Assembly: GCA_031264885.1 (NCBI GenBank)
Contig: JAISDM010000142.1
Location: 1-21,789, forward strand
Length of the DNA: 21,789 nt
Direction: 5' to 3'
DNA from: Peptococcaceae bacterium
GTDB taxonomy: Bacteria > Bacillota > Peptococcia > DRI-13 > UBA5745
The notes below the pieces were generated by a model. That model was given only the letters and a program-made list of their open reading frames with translations. It did not search any database and was not told where the DNA came from. Position numbers and translations under genes: made by a program. Every line of letters starts with the position of its first letter. The first letter of the stretch is position 1. Below are positions 15,142-21,789 of the stretch, one piece after another.

Positions 15142-16782
15142 TCAAGGTTTATAACATACAATCAGCATGGTGATATCGTCGGCCTGGGGCGCTTCGCCGG
15201 CAAAAGCCCGGACATCCTCCCGGATGCTTGTCAAAAACGCTTTCAAATCTCTTTCGCCTCCATGGGCCTGAATCGACGCCAGCAATCCGTCGTTTCCGAA
15301 GAAGCCGCCTTCCGGATTATCCGCCTCATTGACCCCGTCCGTATAGAGCAGGAGCCGGTCTCCCGGCTTCATCCGGGCGGACGTCACGCCGTAAGTCACG
15401 CCCTCCATGGCCCCCATAAACAAACTGGTCTCGGTCGCCAGCCGTTCCGCGGTTCCGTCCGCCGAAATCAGAATGGGCGAACCGTGCCCGGCGTCCGCGA
15501 TGAGGATCTCGCCGGTCCCGGTATCCAGCGCCACCGTCGAAACCGTCACGAACATATCCTCCCCATTGTTCTGACAAAGCAGCTCATTGGCGGCCTCGAA
15601 GGCGTGACTCAGCAAGCTGTCGCGGGTAAGCCGGGCGCGGATAATGGCCTTGGCCATCATCATGAATAAAGCGGCCGGAACGCCCTTCCCCGACACATCC
15701 CCCACCACCAACGCCAGCCGGTGATCGTCCAGCGTCCAGAAATCGTAAAAATCCCCCCCCACTTCCTTCGCTGGATCCATGAGGGCGTAGAGGCTGAAAT
15801 CCTCCGGGTTCGGAGCGATGTCGAAATCATGAGACAGGACGCTGGCCTGTATCTTTGCCGCCACGGACAGTTCCGCCTCAATGCGCTGCCGTTCCTGGGT
15901 GAGCCGGGTCACATCCTCAATATACCGCACAATATCCCGGGCCATCTGATTAAACGCCGAAGCCAGCCCCTCGATCTCGTCCCTGGTATTGATCTGAATG
16001 GGATCCGGATACAGCTCCCCCTGCTCGTCCCGGATACTCACAAAGTTTTGCACATGAGCCACCAGCATCTGAAGCGGCGCGATCATCGTCCGCGCGAAAT
16101 ACATCTGAAAGCCGAAAACAGCCAGCGCGATCAGCAATGAGATACTGGAGCCCATGATCAGCATGATCCGGTTCAGATCGTCAAAGATGCGCTGCACATC
16201 CACATCCGCGCCCACCACGGCCACCAATTCCCCCCGGGAATTCAGCAGCGGGCAGAAGGCGGAAGCCAGATACCCGTCCGAACTGTTGCTCAGATTCAGC
16301 TCCAGATTGGGCTCAAGGGTCTCCATCACCCGCCGGACAATATCGATGGACGCGTCGATCTCCGGATCATCCAGCGCCATCGTATATCCCAGCGCTTTTT
16401 CCTCCGGGCTCAGCGTCCCCGCCTTGGCCATGTCATGGATAAACACACAGTAGCCCTCATCCAGGACCGGCAAATACACATAGAGATAGGTCAGCTGGTT
16501 GAAATCCAGTATGCTCTGAAGCTTGTCCTCCATTTCATAAAACCGCTCGTCAGCCTCCCGGCCGTTTATGTAAGCCTCCACATCGTCCCCGTTCACCAGC
16601 TCGGAGGCCACCAGCGCGGAACCGGCCACAATCTGCCGGTATTTCTCCAGATTGGCGTCCCGATAGAAAAAATAAGTCAATGTCAATATGGTGGCCAAAA
16701 GCGCCGCGCCCAGTATCAAAATACCCACAGTGAATTTTCCGCGCAGATTCATGCCCCGGCGCCTCGCTTCCCCTGTTTCCAT
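15142..16782 (-). CDS. Membrane-bound Cache-HAMP-PP2C (RsbU/SpoIIE-family) serine phosphatase
   Basis: A 546-residue sensor phosphatase, predicted to dephosphorylate a serine-phosphorylated partner-switching protein. It has an N-terminal transmembrane helix (16-40), an external Cache-like sensor (41-203) that ends LLNSRGELVAVVGADVDV, and a second transmembrane helix (204-228). A HAMP domain (229-290) with TRDEIEGLASAFNQMA and a short coiled coil (290-312) follow. The PP2C catalytic domain runs from about 325 with metal-binding motifs VGGDFYDFW (342-350), VGDVSGKGVPAALFM (360-374), ADAGHGSP, LLYTDGVNEA and ADDITMLIV. All the acidic metal ligands expected for the family appear present. The start ATG at 16782 has GAGG 8 nt before it; an ATG at 16752 is an alternative. 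It is the first gene of the six-gene operon and the likely signal-input protein opposing the RsbW-like kinase. Confidence 0.95.
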   Translation of the reverse strand: METGEARRRGMNLRGKFTVGILILGAALLATILTLTYFFYRDANLEKYRQIVAGSALVASELVNGDDVEAYINGREADERFYEMEDKLQSILDFNQLTYLYVYLPVLDEGYCVFIHDMAKAGTLSPEEKALGYTMALDDPEIDASIDIVRRVMETLEPNLELNLSNSSDGYLASAFCPLLNSRGELVAVVGADVDVQRIFDDLNRIMLIMGSSISLLIALAVFGFQMYFARTMIAPLQMLVAHVQNFVSIRDEQGELYPDPIQINTRDEIEGLASAFNQMARDIVRYIEDVTRLTQERQRIEAELSVAAKIQASVLSHDFDIAPNPEDFSLYALMDPAKEVGGDFYDFWTLDDHRLALVVGDVSGKGVPAALFMMMAKAIIRARLTRDSLLSHAFEAANELLCQNNGEDMFVTVSTVALDTGTGEILIADAGHGSPILISADGTAERLATETSLFMGAMEGVTYGVTSARMKPGDRLLLYTDGVNEADNPEGGFFGNDGLLASIQAHGGERDLKAFLTSIREDVRAFAGEAPQADDITMLIVCYKP

Positions 16783-16810
16783 GCTCTATGCCTCACTTGT
16801 TTCCGATTAT

Positions 16811-17013
16811 GATATCCACCGTGGGGTCACGGCCTGCCGTGCCCCGGTCCCATTTTCGGACGGTCCCGGGCGGATTGCCATCCGCCCCTGCAAACGCATT
16901 ATTCACGGTACCGTAGGGGCGGCATTCTGCCGCCCGGATCCGTGGGGGCACGGCATGCCGTGCCCCTATGTCCCGTTTCCGGACAATCCCGGGCGGATTG
17001 CCATCCGCCCCTA
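16811..17013. repeat. REP-like palindrome block between the phosphatase operon and the 621-aa gene
   Basis: Five hairpins fill most of this gap. They are an imperfect GTGGGGTCACGGCCTGCCGTGCCCC (16821-16845), GGGCGGATTGCCATCCGCCC (16868-16887), GGGGCGGCATTCTGCCGCCC (16916-16935), GGGGCACGGCATGCCGTGCCCC (16945-16966) and GGGCGGATTGCCATCCGCCC again (16991-17010). The linker CAAACGCATTATTCACGGTACCGTAGG holds the palindrome ACGGTACCGT (16905-16914). The block ends 14 nt from the stop of the upstream gene. No convincing promoter for the phosphatase operon is visible here. Confidence 0.9.
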
Positions 17014-17026
17014 GGCCCCCCTGCGC

Positions 17027-18892
17027 TCAACTCCTCGCAGACCGTCCTCCGTGCTGGCGCTGGGGCTCGGCAGGCTCCAGAACGGGTCGCTTAGGCTCGC
17101 GCATGCTGTCCGCCCGCCTCCGTCCAGTGGGCGCGGCTGCGGTCCTGACCGTGGCGGCAAGGGCCTCCCGGTCCATATGTTCCCGCCGGGGCGCCGTCTG
17201 CGCCTGTTCCTGCTGGGGCGCGGCGGCTTGCGCTTGCGTTTGCGCCGCCGCCCGCTGGGACCCGGCCGGATGCCGTTCCGCTTCGGCGGCGGCGTTCATC
17301 GCGGCTTGTGTCTCCTCCGAATGATTCTCCATATGAATCCTGCCGGCCTCCGCCCGCGCCGCGTCCTTCACGCGGATTTCCGCCAGTCCGTCCGCGTGCT
17401 CCTGCGCGGCTTTCATCGATGTGAATGGTCTAAAATCCCTGACGGCTCTTTTCCACGCGGCATCCACCGTTTCCTGGGACGCCCCCAGCCGCCACTCGAC
17501 CGGAGCGACACAAATACTAGGTATCCCGCCGCTTGTCTTTTCTTGGGTCACGCGGTCGCCGTACACGACATCCTGAGCGGTAATACCGATTTCAAGATGC
17601 CCCGACGGTTGACTCGAATCTAAATGCTCAAGGTCGTATCCATCCTCCTTGGTTTGCCCCAGATTCCGGTCGATTCGCTGAACCTTCAAGGTATTGCCGC
17701 TGTCTTCGAGCGCCTTTTCAAGCGCCTGGCAAAAAGTGACCTCCGAAGGAAGCGCCATTGTCCCTGAAGGGGTTGCCTCCTCTTGAGTATTTCTGACGCT
17801 CTCCATAATTTCGATATCTCCGGGGGGAGCGCCAAATGTAGTTTTTATCTGATTCAATAAATAATCTTTCGCGTCTCCGTCTTCTGTGTGCTTCGCGTCC
17901 AAGTGAAGCATAGCATAGGTATCGCCCTTTTTAACAATAACCACACTGCACCCGCTCACCGAAGCCGTGGATACCTGCCCGAATTTTTTCCCATCAATAT
18001 CAAAAGGCTCAACCTCTGTCATCCGAACTGTACCGTTTGCGTTCACTGCTTGGTCCAGCGGCATTTTCGCGGCTATCCTGCCCTCGAACAATCCGTTCCT
18101 TTTCTCAAATACCGCGAAACTCGCCCAGCCCAGGCGGTATGTAGCGTCCTGCTCCGTAGGCTCCTTCGTAGGCTTATTCGTAGAATCGGCGCCTTTGGAT
18201 CCCTCTATGATCCGATTGGGTGTAACTGATAAATTAGTAGAATCATCACTAACCGGCGACGTATGGCCGCCAAGCGTAAAAATATTGGTCATCTCGGTTC
18301 TCTTGATATCCTCAGGCAATGACTGGTTGCCTTCTACCTCCAGAGCCGATGGACTGATCGCGCGGTATCGCTGGGGACGCTTACCGTCCATGGCCTTTGC
18401 GACCTCCAGAGCCTCTTTTCTTAAAGGCCGGTCTGCATCGGCGCTCTCCCGGTAGGCTGCCAGCGCGTTTTTCTCATCGCTGTTCAGTTCAAATCCGTCG
18501 CCGCCATTATAAAAAATACCGATGTTTCCCTCCTGACGGCGGCGCTGAGCCTCTGTGGCCCGCCCGTTAAACAGCCGGCCAAAGAAAGCGCCGATGCCCT
18601 TGCCCTTGGGATTGGGCGGACTGCTGCCGCCCCTGGCGTCCGACAAAGCCCCCTCCGCGGCGGTAAAGTCTTCCGCCTTACCCACGCTGCGCCCTCTGAC
18701 GCTGTCACTGTACAGCTTATCTCTGACCGCCAGGCGCATCACGGCCTTTTGATTGTCCGGAACTTCTCTGGCGTCGACGCGCGCCAGTTCCGCATCCTGC
18801 CGGCGCATCATTTCCTCGGCCCAATGCCCCTTTGCCGCCAGCACCCGCTGGTAGCGGTATTCCGCAAGCTGCACCTGAAACCAATTTGCCAT
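17027..18892 (-). CDS. Putative CheD/CNF1/BLF1-like glutamine deamidase, paralogue 1 (621 aa)
   Basis: No named family is recognised, but the residues suggest an enzyme. Residues 1-60 are a charged helix (AEYRYQRVLAAKGHWAEEMM); 99-120 holds GIGAFFGRLFNGRATEAQRR, conserved in its paralogue. The best-conserved core (251-365) runs from TYRLGWASFAVFEKRNGLF to GDIEIMESVR and contains STASVSGCSVVIVKKGD then TYAMLHLDAKH. T309, C315 and H330 have the spacing Thr-x5-Cys-x14-His, and VSGC equals the LSGC-type active-site motif of the CNF1/BLF1/CheD deamidases. A second conserved block (GHLEIGITAQDVVYGDR, VAPVEWRLGA) follows. The last 130 residues are Gln/Ala/Arg-rich and end HGGRSARS. The ATG start has AGGAGGG 6 nt ahead. 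No signal peptide or membrane segment is seen. The CDS is sure; the deamidase call is inference from the motif. Confidence 0.8.
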   Translation of the reverse strand: MANWFQVQLAEYRYQRVLAAKGHWAEEMMRRQDAELARVDAREVPDNQKAVMRLAVRDKLYSDSVRGRSVGKAEDFTAAEGALSDARGGSSPPNPKGKGIGAFFGRLFNGRATEAQRRRQEGNIGIFYNGGDGFELNSDEKNALAAYRESADADRPLRKEALEVAKAMDGKRPQRYRAISPSALEVEGNQSLPEDIKRTEMTNIFTLGGHTSPVSDDSTNLSVTPNRIIEGSKGADSTNKPTKEPTEQDATYRLGWASFAVFEKRNGLFEGRIAAKMPLDQAVNANGTVRMTEVEPFDIDGKKFGQVSTASVSGCSVVIVKKGDTYAMLHLDAKHTEDGDAKDYLLNQIKTTFGAPPGDIEIMESVRNTQEEATPSGTMALPSEVTFCQALEKALEDSGNTLKVQRIDRNLGQTKEDGYDLEHLDSSQPSGHLEIGITAQDVVYGDRVTQEKTSGGIPSICVAPVEWRLGASQETVDAAWKRAVRDFRPFTSMKAAQEHADGLAEIRVKDAARAEAGRIHMENHSEETQAAMNAAAEAERHPAGSQRAAAQTQAQAAAPQQEQAQTAPRREHMDREALAATVRTAAAPTGRRRADSMREPKRPVLEPAEPQRQHGGRSARS

Positions 18893-18910
18893 TTGATTCC
18901 CTCCTTAACC

Positions 18911-19020
18911 GGGCGGCAGAATGCCGCCCCTACAAACGCATCGTTCACGGTACCGTAGGGGCGGCATCCTGCCGCCCGGGACCGTCCGGAAACGGGACGT
19001 CGAGGACGCCGTCCCCTACA
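18911..19020. repeat. REP-like palindrome block between the two paralogues
   Basis: Three hairpins are present: GGGCGGCAGAATGCCGCCC (18911-18929), GGGCGGCATCCTGCCGCCC (18959-18977) and GGGACG/CGTCCC around TCGAGGACGC (18994-19015). The linker has the palindrome ACGGTACCGT (18947-18956). The block starts 18 nt upstream of the 621-aa gene's ATG and ends 1 nt from the stop codon of the 664-aa gene. Confidence 0.88.
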
Positions 19021-19021
19021 C

Positions 19022-21016
19022 TCAATTCCCCGCAGACCGTCCTCCGTGCTGGTGCTGATTCTCGGCAGGCGCCAGATGGGTGGCGGCAGGCTCGCGCATA
19101 CTGGCCGCCCGCTTCCGTCCGGCGGGCGCGGCGGACGTATGCGGCCTGACCGTGGCGTCAAAGTCATCCCGGCTGATATGTTCCCGCCGAGGCGCGGCCG
19201 CCTGAGTTTGCGCCTGTTCCCGCTGAGGCGCCGCCGCCTGAGCTTGAGCCTGCGCCTGCGCCCGCTGGGACGCGGCCTGCTCCTGCTGGGGCGCGGCCGC
19301 CTGAGCTTGCGCCTGCCGACGCGCGGCGTCCCGCGCTTGAGCCTCGACCCGCGTCTGCTCCATGGCATCGACGCGCCTCGCCTCTTCCATTCCCGGAAGC
19401 CCCCTCACACTGCCCTCCGGCTCCGGCCTGGGAATACCATTCTTCGTCTGTTCCATTTGCTCTACGCGTTTCTTTGCCAAATCATCCGCGTGTTTCTGCG
19501 CGTCCTCCGTCGACGTGAACTCCCGGTACGAACCGCCGCCATCCTTCCATATGGTTTCTACAGCGTCTTGCGGCGCCCCCAGCCGCCACTCCACAGGAAC
19601 GACGTGGAGCTTTGGAGGATCTGTACGCGACACATCGGCTCGGTCACCAAACACCACATCCTGAGGAGTTATGCCGATTTCCAAATGCCCCGGAGGATCG
19701 TCTATGAATTCGGCGCTGGCGGTTTTCCCCTTATCCCGGTCCAGCCGCTGAACCCTCACTTTATTACTGCCACCCTCACCGAGTTGCGCATGAAGCGCGT
19801 CACAAAACTGACTCTCACATTCGCCGGATTTTCGAATGCTCTCCATGATCTCAACGTCTCCGGGTACGTCCCTAAACGCCATTGTCATCTGCGTCAGTAA
19901 AAAATCCCGCGCCTCCCCCGGTTCCGTATGCTTTGCGTCCAGGTGAAGCATGGCGTATTGATCGCCTTTTTTAATGATAATCACGCTGCACGCAGTGACC
20001 CCGGCCGTGGTTATCTGCCCGAACTCCTTGCCCTCCAGCATATCTCCATTCGGTTCAACAGTTCCCACCACCACGTTCCCGTTGGCGTCTTTTTCATTTA
20101 AGGGGTTAATTTGCGCGCCGGAGACACCCTGAAACAAGCCTGCCGGCGTTTTTCTGAACACGGCGTAACTGGCCCAGCCCAGCCGGTAAGTGGCGTCCTG
20201 CGCTGAAGGAGTGTCCCCTTCTCCTTCTATGAGCTTGCTGGGCTTTACTGTCCCGCCCTCGCCTGTAGTTCCCAATCCTAACCCATTCAAGCCCTCTGTG
20301 TATACTTTTGCCCTATCATCGGCTTTATACTCCCCAGAATGTCCTTCGATCTCTTGCATGGCCGATTCGACGGCGCGATACCGGCGCGGTCGGCGCGGGC
20401 GCCCGTGATCGCCGATCGCCTCCGCCACCGCCACGGCTTCCCTCCCTTTCGGCCGATCCCTGTCGACGCCGTCCCGATAGGCTTGCAGCGCGGCTTTCTC
20501 CCCAGAATTCAGTCCGCCAAATCCTCCGTTAGCGTCGGTGTAAGAGGTAGTGGCTTCAGAATGCCGGCGGCGCTGAGCCTCTGTGATCCGCCCGTTAAAC
20601 AGCCGCCCGAAGAAACCGCCGATACCACTGCCTTTGAAATTACTGGGCTTCCCGCCAAACGCGTCCACATCGCTCATCGCCTCACGTAGATCGTGCCTTA
20701 CCTCCTCATAAGCAATCGCTCTGTCGCTTCCGGTTAATTCGTCCCGGACCGCCAATCTGGCCACAGCTTTATGAGAGTCCGGAATACGGCTGTTCTGATC
20801 GACTTTCTCGGCTATTTCCGCCCTCTGCTGTTTCATCAGCGCCTCGGCCAGTTTCCCGTCTTCCGCCATCGCCTTCTGATAACGGTACTCCGCTCTCTGC
20901 CGCAGCATCCATCTTTGGAATAAACCCGGTGGTCTCCGCCGTGGCGCCGCCGCTCTCCGCTGTGGCGCTGCCGTTCCCTGTTCTGGCGCTTCCGTTCTCT
21001 GATCCTGATCTGGCAT
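19022..21016 (-). CDS. Putative CheD/CNF1/BLF1-like glutamine deamidase, paralogue 2 (664 aa)
   Basis: Paralogue of the neighbouring 621-aa protein along nearly its whole length. An Arg/Ala-rich leader (1-35) precedes RAEYRYQKAMAEDGKLAEAL. GIGGFFGRLFNGRITEAQRR lies at 131-150, and the core begins TYRLGWASYAVFRK (276-289). The candidate triad is T337, C343, H358 within GQITTAGVTACSVIIIKKGD and QYAMLHLDAKH. Spacing is identical to paralogue 1, with TAC in place of SGC. GHLEIGITPQDVVFGDR and VVPVEWRLGA follow, then a tail with QAQAAAPQ repeats ending HGGRSAGN. I start at the ATG at 21016 because AGGAGG (21030-21025) lies 8 nt before it; the ATG two codons earlier is only 2 nt from that site, and the frame further upstream runs into repeat DNA. 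Its chemistry is inferred from motif spacing; a structural or regulatory protein with this fold is an alternative. Confidence 0.8.
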   Translation of the reverse strand: MPDQDQRTEAPEQGTAAPQRRAAAPRRRPPGLFQRWMLRQRAEYRYQKAMAEDGKLAEALMKQQRAEIAEKVDQNSRIPDSHKAVARLAVRDELTGSDRAIAYEEVRHDLREAMSDVDAFGGKPSNFKGSGIGGFFGRLFNGRITEAQRRRHSEATTSYTDANGGFGGLNSGEKAALQAYRDGVDRDRPKGREAVAVAEAIGDHGRPRRPRRYRAVESAMQEIEGHSGEYKADDRAKVYTEGLNGLGLGTTGEGGTVKPSKLIEGEGDTPSAQDATYRLGWASYAVFRKTPAGLFQGVSGAQINPLNEKDANGNVVVGTVEPNGDMLEGKEFGQITTAGVTACSVIIIKKGDQYAMLHLDAKHTEPGEARDFLLTQMTMAFRDVPGDVEIMESIRKSGECESQFCDALHAQLGEGGSNKVRVQRLDRDKGKTASAEFIDDPPGHLEIGITPQDVVFGDRADVSRTDPPKLHVVPVEWRLGAPQDAVETIWKDGGGSYREFTSTEDAQKHADDLAKKRVEQMEQTKNGIPRPEPEGSVRGLPGMEEARRVDAMEQTRVEAQARDAARRQAQAQAAAPQQEQAASQRAQAQAQAQAAAPQREQAQTQAAAPRREHISRDDFDATVRPHTSAAPAGRKRAASMREPAATHLAPAENQHQHGGRSAGN
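19186..19315 (-). repeat. Imperfect coding repeats in the Gln/Ala-rich tail of the 664-aa protein
   Basis: Three related copies centred on GCGCSGCCGCCTGAGYTTG (near 19192, 19228 and 19291 on the plus strand) encode QAQAAAPQ-type peptides. A shorter version lies at the equivalent place in the 621-aa gene (near 17208). The tail is expected to be disordered. Confidence 0.65.
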
Positions 21017-21065
21017 TTTCATTTCCTCCTTATTTACGATTATTCCGGTATCCCATCCTGTCATT

Positions 21066-21188
21066 CCGGACGGTCCCGGGCGGATTGCCATCCGCCCCTA
21101 CAAATGCATCATTCACGGCGCCGTCGGGGCGGATGGCAATCCGCCCGTTTGTTTTCGGACGATCCCGGGCGGCAGAATGCCGCCCCTA
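21066..21188. repeat. REP-like palindrome block overlapping the end of the partial gene
   Basis: Three hairpins are present: GGGCGGATTGCCATCCGCCC (21078-21097), GGGCGGATGGCAATCCGCCC (21127-21146) and GGGCGGCAGAATGCCGCCC (21168-21186). The linker CAAATGCATCATTCACGGCGCCGT holds the palindrome ACGGCGCCGT (21115-21124). GTTTGTTTTCGGACGATCCC joins the second and third hairpins. The terminal CTAC of the block contains the stop codon of the next gene. Confidence 0.9.
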
Positions 21189-21789
21189 CGCTCTTCCCCC
21201 CGCAGACCGTCCGCGCCGGGGCTCTGCAGGCTCCGGAGCGGGGCGCCCAGGCGCGCGCACGCTGTCCGCCCGCCTCCGATCGGCTGCGGGGGGCCTGCCG
21301 TCAAGCGCGTCCCGGCCGATCCGCTGGCGCCGGGGCGCGGTCTGCGCCTCATCCTGTGCCTGCTGGGGCGCGGTCTGCGCCTGCTCCCGCGTCCGTATCC
21401 GCGCCTGCGTCTGTGCCTGCTCCAGCGCCTCCGCCGCCTCCCACGCCCGCGCCTGACCGCCTGCCTCCCACGCCCGATCAAACGCCGAACGCTCCTGCGG
21501 CGTCAGCTTAGACACATCTTCCGCCGTAATAAGCCTCGCCCCTCCCTGGCCGGCGGGCCCTGTTGCCGGCCCATGTTCCCTGGTCAGATCGTCCAGCGAT
21601 ATATGTTGAACAGGCTGATTGGGCACGAATCTGCCGGCCCCGTCCAATCGCTCCGCGTAAGCGTCCTGGCCTCTGTCATGCTCCCGCAGATACGCCTCAC
21701 GCTCCCGGATCAGCCCGCCGAAGAAATTCTGGTACTCGTCCGTCAGGCCGTTCTTTCTGGCCAGAATCGCGTTGTACTTCGCCTGGTAT
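21186..21789 (-). CDS. C-terminal part of a third tail-family protein (start outside window)
   Basis: The minus-strand frame is open to the window edge, so at least 200 residues are visible and the N-terminus is missing. It begins YQAKYNAILARKNGLTDEYQ, continues with charged helix (REREAYLREHDRGQ) and contains VQHISLDDLTREHG and LTPQERSAFDRAWEAGGQ. It then enters a Gln/Ala/Arg-rich tail with RRQRIGRDALDG and RRRADSVRAP, matching the ends of the two deamidase-like proteins. The part seen does not include a core with the Cys/His motif, so whether it is a deamidase cannot be told. A TTG inside the frame (21647) lacks a ribosome binding site and is not a start. The stop TAG (21188-21186) is supplied by the edge of a palindromic repeat. 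Confidence 0.75.
   Translation of the reverse strand, partial: YQAKYNAILARKNGLTDEYQNFFGGLIREREAYLREHDRGQDAYAERLDGAGRFVPNQPVQHISLDDLTREHGPATGPAGQGGARLITAEDVSKLTPQERSAFDRAWEAGGQARAWEAAEALEQAQTQARIRTREQAQTAPQQAQDEAQTAPRRQRIGRDALDGRPPAADRRRADSVRAPGRPAPEPAEPRRGRSAGGRA

Noticed and set aside
15142..16782. SpoIIE sporulation phosphatase
   Set aside because: It has only two membrane helices, a Cache-like sensor and a HAMP domain, not the ten-helix SpoIIE membrane domain; an RsbU-like sensor phosphatase fits better.
21017..21091. Upstream extension of the 664-aa gene to an in-frame ATG at 21091
   Set aside because: The added residues are encoded by palindromic repeat DNA and have no ribosome binding site; the ATG at 21016 does.
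16811..21188. CRISPR array
   Set aside because: The repeats are palindromic modules of differing types with irregular spacing, lie between genes in separate blocks, and have no unique spacers or cas genes.

Overview
The window looks like a moderately GC-rich, low-copy chromosomal segment of an uncultured or gut/rumen-type Clostridia (Firmicutes). The clues are a Gram-positive style dnaE end, a clostridial small hypothetical gene, pcrA beside an NAD+-dependent ligA of the 'LDGLTVNLTYE' type common in Lachnospiraceae-like genomes, strong AGGAGG ribosome binding sites, TTG starts, and a clostridial set of SpoIIE/RsbU-type phosphatase, RsbW-type kinase and DUF2156 protein. The family-level assignment is only inference.

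Layout: (1) 1-6182, plus strand, housekeeping: the 3' end of dnaE, coaD, a 67-aa conserved small protein, pcrA and ligA. (2) 6179-6856, minus strand: an orphan molybdate-type ABC permease (modB) converging on ligA with a 4-bp overlap and with its own promoter-like leader. (3) 7306-16782, minus strand: a tightly packed six-gene operon, in transcription order a Cache-HAMP-PP2C phosphatase, a DUF2156 acyltransferase-like protein, a very large sensor/MFS fusion, a SAM methyltransferase, an RsbW-like anti-sigma kinase and an 821-aa protein of unknown function. Gaps are -4 to 17 nt, so the products probably act together. No STAS antagonist and no sigma factor are present. (4) 17027-21789, minus strand: two full-length paralogues (621 and 664 aa) and a third, related gene running off the window.

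The most striking content is in region 4. Both paralogues carry a Thr-x5-Cys-x14-His signature in a predicted beta-rich core ('TASVSGCSVVIVKKGDTYAMLH' type). Its spacing matches the catalytic residues of the CheD / CNF1 / BLF1 group of glutamine deamidases (Thr-6 as in CheD and BLF1, His+15 as in CNF1). They end in long Gln/Ala/Arg-rich tails that share a near-identical terminal motif with the partial third gene and, more weakly, with the 821-aa protein at the end of the neighbouring operon. This suggests one family of large proteins, possibly effector-like or regulatory protein deamidases, next to a phosphatase/kinase signalling operon.

Every member of that family is followed immediately at its 3' end by a block of REP/BIME-like palindromes. 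The three recurring hairpins have GGGCGGATTGCCATCCGCCC, GGGCGGCATTCTGCCGCCC and GGGGCACGGCATGCCGTGCCCC cores, joined by a conserved linker with a central ACGG(TA/CG)CCGT palindrome. The same repeat also sits between pcrA and ligA. No tRNA, rRNA, CRISPR array, transposase or phage gene was recognised.
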